Shown one piece after another: positions 43,101-52,442 of a DNA stretch of 64,000 bases. The position numbers and the translations under genes are program-made. The notes beneath the pieces were generated by a model. That model searched no databases. It had not been told where the DNA came from and worked only from the letters and a program-made list of their open reading frames with translations. Source of the DNA: Selaginella moellendorffii (Eukaryota > Streptophyta > Lycopodiopsida > Selaginellales > Selaginellaceae); NCBI RefSeq assembly GCF_000143415.4, contig NW_003314324.1, positions 257,811 through 321,810 of the forward strand. The letters run 5' to 3'. Position 1 is the stretch's first letter; every line of letters starts with the position of its first letter.

Positions 43101-43158
43101 CGTGGAGCTGAGGCGGGCTTCCACGATGAGCGCCCAAAAGAAGGCCCAGATGAGGTAA
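40132..43158 (+). CDS. TPX2: TPX2, spindle-assembly / Aurora-activating microtubule protein
   Basis: About 18 short exons, beginning 40132-40273, 40337-40598, 40659-40770, 40837-40932 and 40988-41088 and ending about 42993-43158, join in one frame. The protein starts with an Aurora-binding-like part (KYEFSAPRYHDF, then AEHWFESA) and has the plant TPX2 central repeats. Two related modules stand in tandem, KIPKFKARPMNKKIFE...EFHLRT and KVPKFKARPLNKKIFE...EFHFATDER. The charged C-terminal TPX2 domain follows (MPLTE-like APLTEVQEF, HYKHIREELEAARRVEEG, ARPMPVFGKPFVP) and the end is AQMR. Plant TPX2 binds microtubules, is released by RanGTP near chromatin and activates Aurora kinase for spindle assembly. 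Confidence 0.92.
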
Positions 43159-44197
43159 AAGCAGTGACGGATCGAGATATTCATCCATCTTGGCTGGATC
43201 TCTCTGGCCACTTCGCTATCGATCTTCGCTATCGATCGAGCAGCGGGCGCTCAAGATTTGCGAACGAAGCCAACACTGCGTTGTCAAAGAAGAGCTTGAC
43301 GTCGGCGTTCCAAGAAGTTGGGAAGCATGGTTTGACTTAGAGTTGACCAATGTTTGACTAGGCTCTTAAGTCTTGGACAGGAACGCAGCCAATCACTACA
43401 AAACTCCTTTGCATCCTGTTTGTGAAATTCATTAACTGTCCAGATATTTGAAGTTTTTGATGCTTATATCTCAAACAGTGAATTTTGTGGTGGCACCCGC
43501 CATAGTATTTATAATTCATTTACTACTAATCAGTGTAAATTAATATATTTGTAATATAAAACTGCTTCGGCTAATTTCACCCTCAAAGTGCTTAACGATT
43601 AAAAATTTGTTAATTCAGCAGCAGTACTAATAGCACCAATTAACCAATCAAATCTGGCTCAAAATACTTTCCTTCACCGGTTGTGTTTGAGATTGCAAAG
43701 CAATAGAGCAGATTGTCGCGAAGAACAACACCTGGCAGAAGAACTGCAGCCGCTTCCGACACTCCGATTTGCGCGCGCGCTGCGCCCAAAACTCCAAATC
43801 AATTCAGACATTCGTATTTGCATGTACAGTACAAAACAAATCCCGTATTTTGATTTTGCTAGATTCAGCCAGATCGCTGAGGACAAGATCTAATCTTCCA
43901 TCCTCTGTCCGATTGAAGTTATTCAGTCTTCTCCAACATCACTCATTCTGCAGAAAGCCTGAACTTCAAAAACTTAGCTCGGTTCAAGGCCTCGGCTTTG
44001 AAAGTTATCTGTCCTCCCAATCCCGGTGGCGCGATCTGTCGTGGAGCTGTGGTGTCTGGCACGATGGCGTGATCGTTTCGTGCGGTGGTGGTAGCGAGAA
44101 GATAGATAGTTTGATGTCGTGAGATGAAATTTATACCTTTTGGAAAGAAATCTCGAAAGAATGTGAGTGAGAGAATTGAGTAAGAGTGTGAAGTAAG
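43159..44197. other. Intergenic region after TPX2
   Basis: About 1 kb between two convergent genes: TPX2 3' UTR at the left, SKP1-like 3' UTR at the right. Short ORFs only; nothing recognised. Confidence 0.45.
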
Positions 44198-44694
44198 CTA
44201 GAAGCTACTGGAGTGAGTGAGCATGCCTGTAGGTGTTCTTACGAGTCGCAGGAGCTCCAGGAGCTCTTGTTCTTCTTCCGCGGTGAGTGTCTCGTGGATG
44301 AGCCCGAGCCTCTCAAGAACGTCCGCCACTGTCTTGCTGTCTTTGCAAATCTCGTGCTCGATGACGATGGCGAGGTCGTGCTTGAGTGACTGAGCTTGGA
44401 GATAGATCGCAGCCTGTGAGAAGAAGTAAGAAAGAATTCCAGAAGAAAAAAATGGAAACTCACGTCCACGAGCTGGAGTAGCTCATCGGAGCTCGAGAAC
44501 ATCGTCCGGACGTCTCCACCGTGCTCCCAGTAGTGGATAATCTTCTCCAGCACCGCATCGTCGATGAGATCGGGCATGGAGATTTCACGCTTGTTGCTGT
44601 CGAGCAAATCCACCAGCTCGGCCAGAAGCTCTGATTCTTTGGCAGCGCTCTTGGGGAGCCGGATGCGCTTGCGGCTTGTAAGCAAGAAGAGCTC
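44198..44694 (-). CDS. SKP1-like protein, start exon unresolved
   Basis: Two exons (44694-44464 and 44413-44198) give 148 residues with the SKP1/BTB-POZ layout: LTSRKRIRLPKSAAKES, ISMPDLIDDAVLEKIIHYWEHGGD, SSDELLQLVD, AAIYLQAQSLKHDLA, then CKDSKTVADVLE and LTAEEEQELLELL. SKP1 links F-box proteins to cullin in SCF ubiquitin ligases. Only ~10 N-terminal residues are missing. Directly upstream, the in-frame ATG at about 44818 meets a TGA before the likely donor. An ATG farther up, starting MAESEICCDRL like many SKP1s, would need a weak donor. The C-terminus lacks the usual NQWAFE end. It is either a divergent SKP1 with an odd first intron or a recent pseudogene. Confidence 0.72.
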
Positions 44695-45065
44695 CTGGAA
44701 GAATTGACTCGATCGAAGTATTTTGGGGAAGAAAAAGGAAAATCATCCCAAGAACGCACCTTCTCCCATCAGGGATTGTCCCGCGCGTCAGGATGGATCT
44801 CTCGCAGCAGGTTCATGATGAGCGCCTTCGCATTGCCGACCTATCCATCAAGACGACAAGCGATCGCAACAAATTTCACTCTCGGCCATGGAAATCGATG
44901 GATCAGGCACGCCAGATGACGATATTTCGAGAAAATCCCTCCCGATTTTACCTGCGCAGAGGGATCCCCTCTCGCCATCGCCTCCGTGCTCCAAAGCTCC
45001 TTCCCTCCTTTCAAACGTTAAACCCAAGATCGGACGGCTCATATCATTCTCCCGCCGGTCCAAAG
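44695..45065. other. Divergent region between SKP1-like gene and AsnRS
   Basis: This should hold the missing SKP1-like first exon and promoter on the minus strand and the AsnRS upstream region on the plus strand. Candidate minus-strand start codons lie at about 44893 (MAESE...) and 44818 (MNLLREIHPD...), neither giving a clean join. Confidence 0.4.
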
Positions 45066-45075
45066 CTATATAAAG
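45066..45075 (+). promoter_or_regulatory. TATA box of asparaginyl-tRNA synthetase
   Basis: ctatataaag lies about 45 bp upstream of the ATG at 45116, which implies a very short 5' UTR. Confidence 0.55.
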
Positions 45076-45115
45076 AAGGGTGAAAGGTTTTGCGAAGGAT
45101 TAGGGTTTGAAAGCT

Positions 45116-47184
45116 ATGGAGGAGCATCGCTACTCTCACAGAGTGCTCGCCCGATCGATCTTGGCGCGCCCGGACGGGGGAGCTGCCCTCGCTGGCCAGA
45201 CATTGTGCGTCGGGGGATGGATCAAGTCCCGGCGCACGCATCGCGGCGTTGTTTTCCTGGCTCTCAGCGATGGATCGTGTGCTTCGTCTCTCCAGGTACG
45301 CAAATCCCTCTCTCCCCAAATATTTCGTCCAATCTCAGTGCGATCTACTCGCAGGTGATCGTCGATCCCGAGAAGGAGCTCGACACCGAGCAGCTCCACA
45401 CTGGGAGCTGCTTGCTCGTGAAAGGAGAATTGGTGCTATCCCCGGGTAAAGGCCAGGCCGTGGAGCTCCACGCCCGAGAGTTCCTACACGCTGCTCCCGC
45501 CGACGCATCCAAGTATCCCATTGCCAAAACAAAGCTTCCGCCAGAGTTTCTAAGGACTGTTCTACATCTCCGGCCAAGAACAGATCTAGTAAGTTGCCAG
45601 TCCTTGAGATCGAGCTTCATGCTTTCTTTCTTGCACAAAGTTTCTTAGAAGTCTTTGCTTGAGCTCCAAGCAAAGTTGCAACTCTGTGTGTTTCTTTGTT
45701 TACTAAGCTCGCGTTTTGCAGATATCGTCCGTCGCTCGCATTCGCAGCGCTCTCGTGCTCGCCACCCACACATTCTTCCAGCAGCAGGGATTCATCCACG
45801 TCCACACGCCAATCATCACAACCAGCGACTGCGAGGGCGCCGGCGAGATGTTCCAAGTCACGACTTTGCTCGCTCCCGAGAAGAGGGAACACCTCGTGGC
45901 GTCGACGCAAGACCAGATCGATGCTGCCAGGGAATTGGTCACCCGATGCGGAGATACTGTCCGGAAGCTCAAGGAGAAGAAGTCGAGCAGCAAAGCGGAG
46001 ATCGGCGACGCCGTGAAACAGCTCAAAGCGGCCAAAGACGAAGAAGCCAGGCTCGTCAAACGGGCCGAGGACGGGGGTGCTGACTACTCGGCCGATTTCT
46101 TTGGGCGACCAGCGTTCCTGACAGTCTCTGGCCAGCTCCAAGCTGAGACGTACGCTTGCGCTCTTAGCAACGTTTACACTTTCGGCCCGACGTTTCGAGC
46201 GGAGCAGTCTCATACATCCCGGCATTTGGCAGAGTTTCTGATGGTGGAACCGGAGCTTGCATTTGCGGAGCTCAAGGTTAGAGGTTTCTCGTTTTGGAAA
46301 CTTGATCCCATGAGTTGAATTTGTGGTGGCAGGATGATATGGACTGTGCGGAAGACTACGTGAAATTCATGTGCCAGTGGTTACTGGATCGCTGTTACGA
46401 TGATATCAAGCTTATGGACGACAAGCTCACTGAGAGCGGTGCCTTGGAGCGGCTCCAGAACGTTGTCAGCGCTCCGTTCGCGAGGATAACTTACACACAA
46501 GCAATCGAGATGCTAAAGGAGGTTCGTGATTCTCTGGTTTTCCTTTGCGTGATCCTTCTTCTCGTAGGTGAAAGACTTTACCTTCGAAACTCCAGTGGAA
46601 TGGGGAATGGATTTAGCATCCGAGCACGAAAGGTATGTTAGAGAGAAAACAAAATCGATCTTTTCTTGATGATCTTTCATTGCAGATATCTCGCAGAGCA
46701 GCTCTTCCAAAAGCCCGTCTTTGTATACGACTATCCAAAGGCAATCAAGGCGTTCTACATGCGAGTTAACGACGATGGCCAGACCGTGGCAGCCATGGAC
46801 ATGCTCGTGCCAAAGGTGAGAAGCTTTCTATCACAGGAGAAGCATAGCCAAAGTGATTGAAAATCGCGTTTTTCCAGGTCGGCGAGCTTGTGGGAGGGAG
46901 CCAGAGAGAGGAGAGATACGAGGTGCTCGTCCAAAGGTATGGCGGATTTGAGATTTTCGCAAGAGCTCTGCGGTGAAATGGTGTGTGCTTGATCTTGCAG
47001 GCTAGAAGAACTAGAGCTGCCACTGGATTCATACGAGTGGTACTTGGATTTGCGACGCTATGGAAGCGTGAAGCACTCGGGATTTGGGCTGGGATTCGAG
47101 AGGATGCTCCTCTTCGTCACAGGACTAGAGAACATCAGGGATGTGATACCATTTCCCAGATCTACTGGAAAGGCCGAGTTATAA
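45116..47184 (+). CDS. Asparaginyl-tRNA synthetase, class IIb, plant cytosolic type
   Basis: Charges tRNA-Asn with asparagine. Eight exons (45116-45295, 45355-45588, 45722-46276, 46333-46521, 46568-46632, 46686-46815, 46878-46936, 47001-47184) join in frame to give 531 residues. An OB-fold anticodon domain ([19 protein letters not shown]) is followed by motif 1 ([13 protein letters not shown]), motif 2 ([15 protein letters not shown]) and motif 3 ([12 protein letters not shown]). Between motifs 1 and 2 lies a charged helical insert (about [19 protein letters not shown]) that matches the WHEP-type insertion of plant AsnRS. The ATG is the first after the TATA box. It ends with [10 protein letters not shown], as in other plant homologues as I recall them. 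Confidence 0.95.
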
Positions 47185-47317
47185 TATTGCATTTTTAAGT
47201 TCTTTTATAGTTCTACTAGCGATGAATGGATAGCTCGCTCGAATAGATCACTCTCGTGACGATCTTCGCTTCTTTGGTTTCGATGGATGGATCTTCAGCG
47301 ATGTCTCTCGTGGATTT

Positions 47318-47700
47318 TGGCGATGGATCGCGCAAATGCCTGTGGAGGAAGACTAGGGTTTCTTCTTGTCAATGCTCTTGGCTAGGCGCGGGAGGGAATC
47401 GTCGATCGATAGGCGCTTCCTCGCTGGAAATATCCAGATCTCTCGCAATCAGATCGGCCTCACAGAATGCATCGATGAGGATCTTCCCTGCTCGATGGAT
47501 CATCGCGAGTGGCTGTGGAGGAAGAACACTAGGCTAGGGTTTCTCCTTGTCAATGCTCTTGGCGCGGCGCGCGAGGCAATCCTCGATCGATACGCGCTTC
47601 CTCGCTCGAAATATCCAGGCTGCTGCCGCCCCACAGCCGGAGCGTCCATCCGATCGCCTCGCCGGCCTCGCAGAATGCATCGCCCGGCTCGACGATCGCT
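47318..47700. repeat. Tandem duplication of the PPR gene's 5' end
   Basis: The block from tggaggaaga..ctagggtttct.cttgtcaatgctcttgg through cgcttcctcgctcgaaatatccag and cctc.cagaatgcatcg occurs twice, at about 47338-47480 and 47511-47695, the second copy containing the gene's ATG. It covers the end of the 5' leader and roughly the first 45 codons. The upstream copy keeps an ATG and a short similar reading frame but then runs into a different frame. Confidence 0.75.
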
Positions 47701-49679
47701 CGCCGGATGTCAACCACATCATGCTCCCGGGCCTCCTCCAGAGCTGCGGCAAGATGCGCGCTCTCGACCAGGGCCGCAAGCTCCACGCCTACCTCGCCAA
47801 GCACGGCCTCGATCGCGAGCTCGTCCTGGGGAACTTCCTCCTCGACATGTATGGCAAATGCGGCTGCGCGGCCGACGTCGTGGATCTCTTCCACCGCATG
47901 CGCGACCGCAATCTCTTCTCCTGGACGGCGCTCATCGCCGCGCACGCGCACAGCAACGCCAAGAAGGCCGGCGCCGCGGCAGTGCTCGCGAACAGCCGCG
48001 AGGCGCTCAAGCTCTTCTCGCGGCTCCAGATGGAGGGGCTCAAGCCGGATCGCGTCGTCTTCGTGCACGTCCTCTCGGCGTGCTCGGATCCCTCGCTGGC
48101 GGCACAGGGGCGGGCGATCCACCGGATGATCGTGGAGGAGACCGATCTAGCGAAGAACACGCTCGTCAACAACTCGGTGCTCAACATGTACGCGCGATGT
48201 GGGCGAATGGATGCCGCCTGGCGGCATTTTGAGAGCCTGGAGGAGAAGAGAGACGCGGTGTCCTACACGACGATGATCAATGCTTGCGCTGGAAGTGGGC
48301 GATTCCGCGAGGTGCTCGAGGTCTTCTCGCGGATGGAGGCCGCCGGGATGGAGCCCAACAACATGTCGCTCGTCACGGTGCTCAGCGCCTTCGCGAAAGT
48401 TGGCAACCTCCACCTCGCTGCCAGGATCTTCGCGCGGACGGACAGGAGCTACATCTTCCCCTGGAATGCGATGATCGCGGCCTACGTCCAGCACGGGGAC
48501 AGCCGCCAGGCGATTCGGCTCTTCGACGAGCTCCTGGCGCGGAGGATCGAGCCCAACAGCGTGACGCTCATGGAAGTCCTGGACGCCTGCGCGAGCCTGG
48601 CGGCGCTCAGGGATGGCAAGCGCGTGCACGCCATCGCCAGGGATCACGGAGTGGATTCGGAGGTGGCGGTGGCCACCGCGATCGTGGACATGTACTCCAA
48701 GTGTGGCTGCTTGGACGAGGCGGTGGAGGCGTTCGCTCGGATCGAGCGGCACGACACCGTCTCCTGGACTGCGATGCTCGCCGCATTTGCCCAGCACGGG
48801 CATATCGATCGAGCACTGGCAACGTTCCAGAGAATGCAAGAGCAAGGCCACAAGCCCAACTACGTCACCTTCGTCCATCTCCTCAGCGCTTGCAGCCACA
48901 AGGGGCTCGTCGAGGAGGGCCGCAAGTACTTCGATCTCATGACCGCGCGCTATGGCATCGCTCCAGACGCCCAGCACTACGCGTGCATGGTGGATCTCCT
49001 GGGACGCGCCGGCTACCTCGACGAGGCGGAGGGCTTTCTCAACAGGATGCCGGGAGCTCCACACGCCGCGGTGCTCAAATCGCTACTCTCGGCGTGCCGG
49101 AGCTACAAGGACGTGGACCGCGGCGAGAGGATCGCCAAGAGGATGCTCGAGAGTTTCTGGGACGAGTCCATGCCTTACGTGGTGCTGGCGAGCATCTACC
49201 GCGCGGCCGGCAAGTGGGAGGAGGCGGCCAGGATCCGGAGCCTCATGGTGGAGCGCGGCGTGAGGAAGGATCCGGGGCGCAGCGCGATCGAGGTGGAGGG
49301 GAGGGTCTTCGAGTTCGTGGCCGGGGACATGAGCCACGTCCAGATGAATCCCATCCGGGCCAAGCTCCAGGAGCTGAGCAGCGCGATGAAGAAGGCCGGG
49401 TATGTTCCAGACACCTCGCTCGTTCTCCACGACGTTGCCGAGGAGGAGAAGGAGCAAGTTCTTCTCTGGCATAGCGAGAAGCTGGCGGTGGCGTTTGGGC
49501 TGCTCAACACCCCGGCCGGCAGCCCGATCAGAGTGATCAAGAACCTCCGGGTTTGCAAGGACTGCCACGACGCCGCCAAGCTCATCTCGGCGATCGAGCA
49601 GCGGCGGATCGTGTTCCGGGACTTGAGCCGGTTCCACCACTTTGAGAACGGGGTGTGTTCCTGCGGGGATTACTGGTAG
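47553..49679 (+). CDS. PPR protein with C-terminal DYW deaminase domain
   Basis: A single exon of 708 residues. About a dozen PLS-type PPR motifs (NNSVLNMYARCG, VSYTTMINACAG, VSWTAMLAAFAQ, HKPNYVTFVHLLSAC) are followed by an E/E+ region and an intact DYW domain: LWHSEKLAVAFG, CKDCHDAAK, RFHHF and terminal CSCGDYW. It predicts a site-specific C-to-U RNA editing factor of mitochondria or plastids. The start MLLARRARQSSIDTRFLARN is basic and Ser/Arg-rich, as in organellar presequences. Its leader and first codons are duplicated just upstream. It converges with the GT-1-like gene, with 65 bp between stop codons. Confidence 0.94.
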   Translation: MLLARRARQSSIDTRFLARNIQAAAAPQPERPSDRLAGLAECIARLDDRSPDVNHIMLPGLLQSCGKMRALDQGRKLHAYLAKHGLDRELVLGNFLLDMYGKCGCAADVVDLFHRMRDRNLFSWTALIAAHAHSNAKKAGAAAVLANSREALKLFSRLQMEGLKPDRVVFVHVLSACSDPSLAAQGRAIHRMIVEETDLAKNTLVNNSVLNMYARCGRMDAAWRHFESLEEKRDAVSYTTMINACAGSGRFREVLEVFSRMEAAGMEPNNMSLVTVLSAFAKVGNLHLAARIFARTDRSYIFPWNAMIAAYVQHGDSRQAIRLFDELLARRIEPNSVTLMEVLDACASLAALRDGKRVHAIARDHGVDSEVAVATAIVDMYSKCGCLDEAVEAFARIERHDTVSWTAMLAAFAQHGHIDRALATFQRMQEQGHKPNYVTFVHLLSACSHKGLVEEGRKYFDLMTARYGIAPDAQHYACMVDLLGRAGYLDEAEGFLNRMPGAPHAAVLKSLLSACRSYKDVDRGERIAKRMLESFWDESMPYVVLASIYRAAGKWEEAARIRSLMVERGVRKDPGRSAIEVEGRVFEFVAGDMSHVQMNPIRAKLQELSSAMKKAGYVPDTSLVLHDVAEEEKEQVLLWHSEKLAVAFGLLNTPAGSPIRVIKNLRVCKDCHDAAKLISAIEQRRIVFRDLSRFHHFENGVCSCGDYW

Positions 49680-49744
49680 AACACAGTGAGAGCCTGGTCG
49701 AGAAGATTCAAAGGAGCGAAGCTTTACGAGTTTATATGAACCTG

Positions 49745-51016
49745 TCAAGCGCCCAAGAGGCCGGCTCGCTGGTAAACGCACAGGGGGTGGAGCTCGTGAA
49801 GAAACTCCACGTCTTGGAAGCCGCCTACTTGCCTGACGCCCGTCCATCCACGCCGAGCTAGGAAATCCTTGAAGTTGTCCTCCGTGAACAGCGTCTTGTC
49901 CTCGGTGGCTCCCGTGAGACGATCGGACTCGTCGTAGAGGCAAACTTTGATCGTCACGCCTGGAAGAGCATTGTCATTGAGAAGATCATCGCGAATGATG
50001 ATAGCTACCTTCGTCCAGGTTGAGAATGTAGCTTCCCAATGGCATGTCGCGATCGATGCTCCACACGACGCCGTCTTCGTCCTCGAGCCAGAACGCTCGT
50101 TTGGTTCTCAGCCGGAAAGCAGCCTTGATCGCCTCTCGGATTGAATCCGGCGAGCCATCGATCCCTACGCGCCTCGTCACGCTGTTGTATCGGATAGTTA
50201 TGATCTTTCCAGCGGGCAACGAGCTGCGCTGTGCTCCTCCCGCTACGTAGAGCTTTCCAAGAGTGAGAAGAAGAAAAGAATCAAACAAGAAAACGCAAAC
50301 CTTCTTTCCAGTTCCAGCCGTTTGCTACAGCGAGATCGTTGGAGGAACTGAGATGGTGATTTGCTTCGCTCTCCAGCCTGCTCTCCAGATTGAACTGGTT
50401 TCGCGAAGTAGTAGTGACTGAGAAAGAGAGAAAGAAAAGATCTAGAGATCAAACAAACGAGGGAACTTCCATACAAATCCAAAGAGAAAGTACCTTTGGG
50501 AGAAGCATCCAGTTTGCTGGGACTCTTGTATGGATTTAGCCGGGCTCTCTCGGACAGAAGATCTTCCAGTTCTTTGAAGCAGCCAACCTTGTTAGCACTG
50601 CCACCTCCACCATTCTTGTCGTGGTGCCTCGCCTTCTTGTACTCCTTGAGCAAATTCCTCCACTTGTCGATACACATTGTGGGGGACCTGTCGAATCCCC
50701 GCTCCTTCATCTTGCTCGAGATGAGATCCCACAGGTGCTTGTTGGATTTGCTCGTGTTGAACAAGCTGTCCATCTCCCGGCGATGCGCAATGAGAGCTCG
50801 GATCTCCTCCTGGGCCCAAGTCTCGGCTCTCTTCTTTGGGGCCTTGACGTCGTGATCGTCGCACAGATCGCCGGAGCCCAGCATCAATCCCTGCTGCTGC
50901 TGCTGCTGTGGAGAATTCGATCTACGCGTGGCTGCTATCGTCGGTATCGATGGAGCCGGAGCCGCCTCAACGATTTCGGACACAGGCCCTCCTCCATTGG
51001 CCACACAATCAATCAT
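49745..51016 (-). CDS. Trihelix transcription factor, GT-1-like
   Basis: Four exons (51016-50494, 50417-50301, 50242-50009, 49959-49745) join in frame to give 362 residues. The single trihelix DNA-binding domain (about 66-155) has the three tryptophans in [15 protein letters not shown] and [12 protein letters not shown] and ends in CFKELEDLL. The C-terminal region has the GT-1/GT-4-specific block: [61 protein letters not shown] and FLARRGW. GT-1 factors bind GT elements of light-responsive promoters. A poly-Gln run (6 Q, residues 37-42) precedes the domain. It is divergent from PsaL, itself a light-regulated gene, across 536 bp. Confidence 0.92.
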
Positions 51017-51552
51017 CCTCTCGCCTTGGAAGATTCGCGAGGAAATATCAAGAATCCCCTTCCCTGGAGCAAAATGGAGAGACTCCTACCTCCCCGGATC
51101 CATCAGCTCCATCCCTGGATGCCCAGAATGCGACCAACGAGGCGGTAGCGGCAGCGGCGATCCCTGCGAGAGCAATCCATCGCTGGATCGGACGAGCAGC
51201 GGAGATGCAGATCCATGGCGATCCAAGAACAACGCAGCCGCAGCGTGGAGATCGATCACGCTCATCACAGGAAATAAAAGGGTTAAAAGAAACGAAATGC
51301 CGAAGGATATTCCGTCTCTTCCAACTTAAAACTACGGAATATCCTTTGACGGCTGGAGGATATTTATGTTTCATTAGGGCTCCGTTAATTACACAGAATA
51401 TCCTTAATACCTTTAAGCATATTCCCCCGCCAGCGTGGCGGGCTGGAAGCCAATAGGAGCTCGTCTCCTATCCCCCCCTTATCTCACAGCATTCTATCAC
51501 AACTTAATCGCAGCCTCTTCTTCCCACCGAGTGTTTTGCTCGAGGATCCGCC
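51017..51552. promoter_or_regulatory. Divergent promoter, GT-1-like gene / PsaL
   Basis: 536 bp between start codons. It holds a perfect 13-bp inverted repeat, AAGGATATTCCGT (51303-51315) and ACGGAATATCCTT (51334-51346), with further AATATCC/GGATATT copies near 51357 and 51395. A CCAAT motif lies at about 51449. A cttatct (I-box GATAAG on the other strand) at about 51478-51485, ~70 bp upstream of the PsaL ATG, is typical of photosynthesis genes. Roles are inferred from motif knowledge only. Confidence 0.5.
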
Positions 51553-52298
51553 ATGGCAGCAGCAGCTATGGTGAAAGTTGGAGCAGCATCGAGCCCGGCA
51601 ATCGCCCCGCCAAAGTTCTCGCGGCGAGTTCCATCGCCCACTAAGTCAGCCTTCCTGGCGAATCTCAAGCCGCCGGTTGGTCTCTTCGGCAGTGGCAAAT
51701 GCAGGAGAAGCGCTCTCGTCGTTCGAGCAGCCAGTGACAAGGTAGAAAACTTTCCCTGGATCATCCTTGCGTTGTGTCGATCTGATCTCTCTTCCATCTT
51801 CTTCCTGTTCTCCAGTACCAAGTGATCGAGCCTCTAAACGGAGATCCCTTCGTTGGCGGACTGGAAACTCCCGTCACTTCCAGTCCCCTCATCGCCTGGT
51901 ACTTATCCAACCTTCCAGCCTACAGAACTTCCGTGAGCCCGCTGCTACGAGGCATAGAGGTCGGCCTTGCTCACGGCTTCTTCCTCGTCGGTCCCTTTGT
52001 AAAAACCGGGCCTCTTCGCAACAGTGAAGTTGCCGGAGAGGCTGGCGCGCTCGCGGCAGCCGGGCTCGTTGCCATCCTCTCGGTCTGCCTCACCATCTAC
52101 GGCATCGCAACGTTTAAGGAGGGAGCAGCATCAACAGCACCAACGCTTACACTGACCGGACGTAAGAAGGAGGCCGATAAGCTCCAGACCGCCGAGGGAT
52201 GGGCCAGCTTTTCCGGGGGCTGGTTCTTTGGAGGTCTCTCCGGCGTTGCATGGGCTTACATCTGCTTGTACGTGTTCAAGATCCCCTACCCGGTGTAA
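51553..52298 (+). CDS. PSAL: Photosystem I reaction centre subunit XI, chloroplast precursor
   Basis: Two exons (51553-51741, 51816-52298) give 223 residues. The first ~60 residues are a Ser/Ala/Lys-rich chloroplast transit peptide ([19 protein letters not shown] ...[11 protein letters not shown]). The mature part starts near [20 protein letters not shown] and has [36 protein letters not shown] and [16 protein letters not shown], the conserved PsaL membrane helices. PsaL sits in the PSI core and carries the docking surface for LHCII (with PsaH) or for trimer formation. Length matches plant PsaL (about 215-220). Confidence 0.97.
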
Positions 52299-52442
52299 AA
52301 ACTTGTCCTTTCAAACATCTTGCGCTTCATGGATTCACTCTCTTTCGTTCCGGTATCCTTGGAGACCTGTACAGGGAAACTGAAGCAACGTTTCCCACTG
52401 ATCAGGTGATGTGCATTTGGAAAAAAAACAAGAGATACCTGA

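Noticed and set aside
48284-49474. 396-codon + strand frame
   Set aside because: It is a +1 frame shadow inside the DYW-PPR gene and includes none of its motifs.
48147-49943. Long minus-strand frames of 305 and 286 codons
   Set aside because: They lie antisense to the intact DYW-PPR gene at 47553-49679 and show its reverse-complement composition only.
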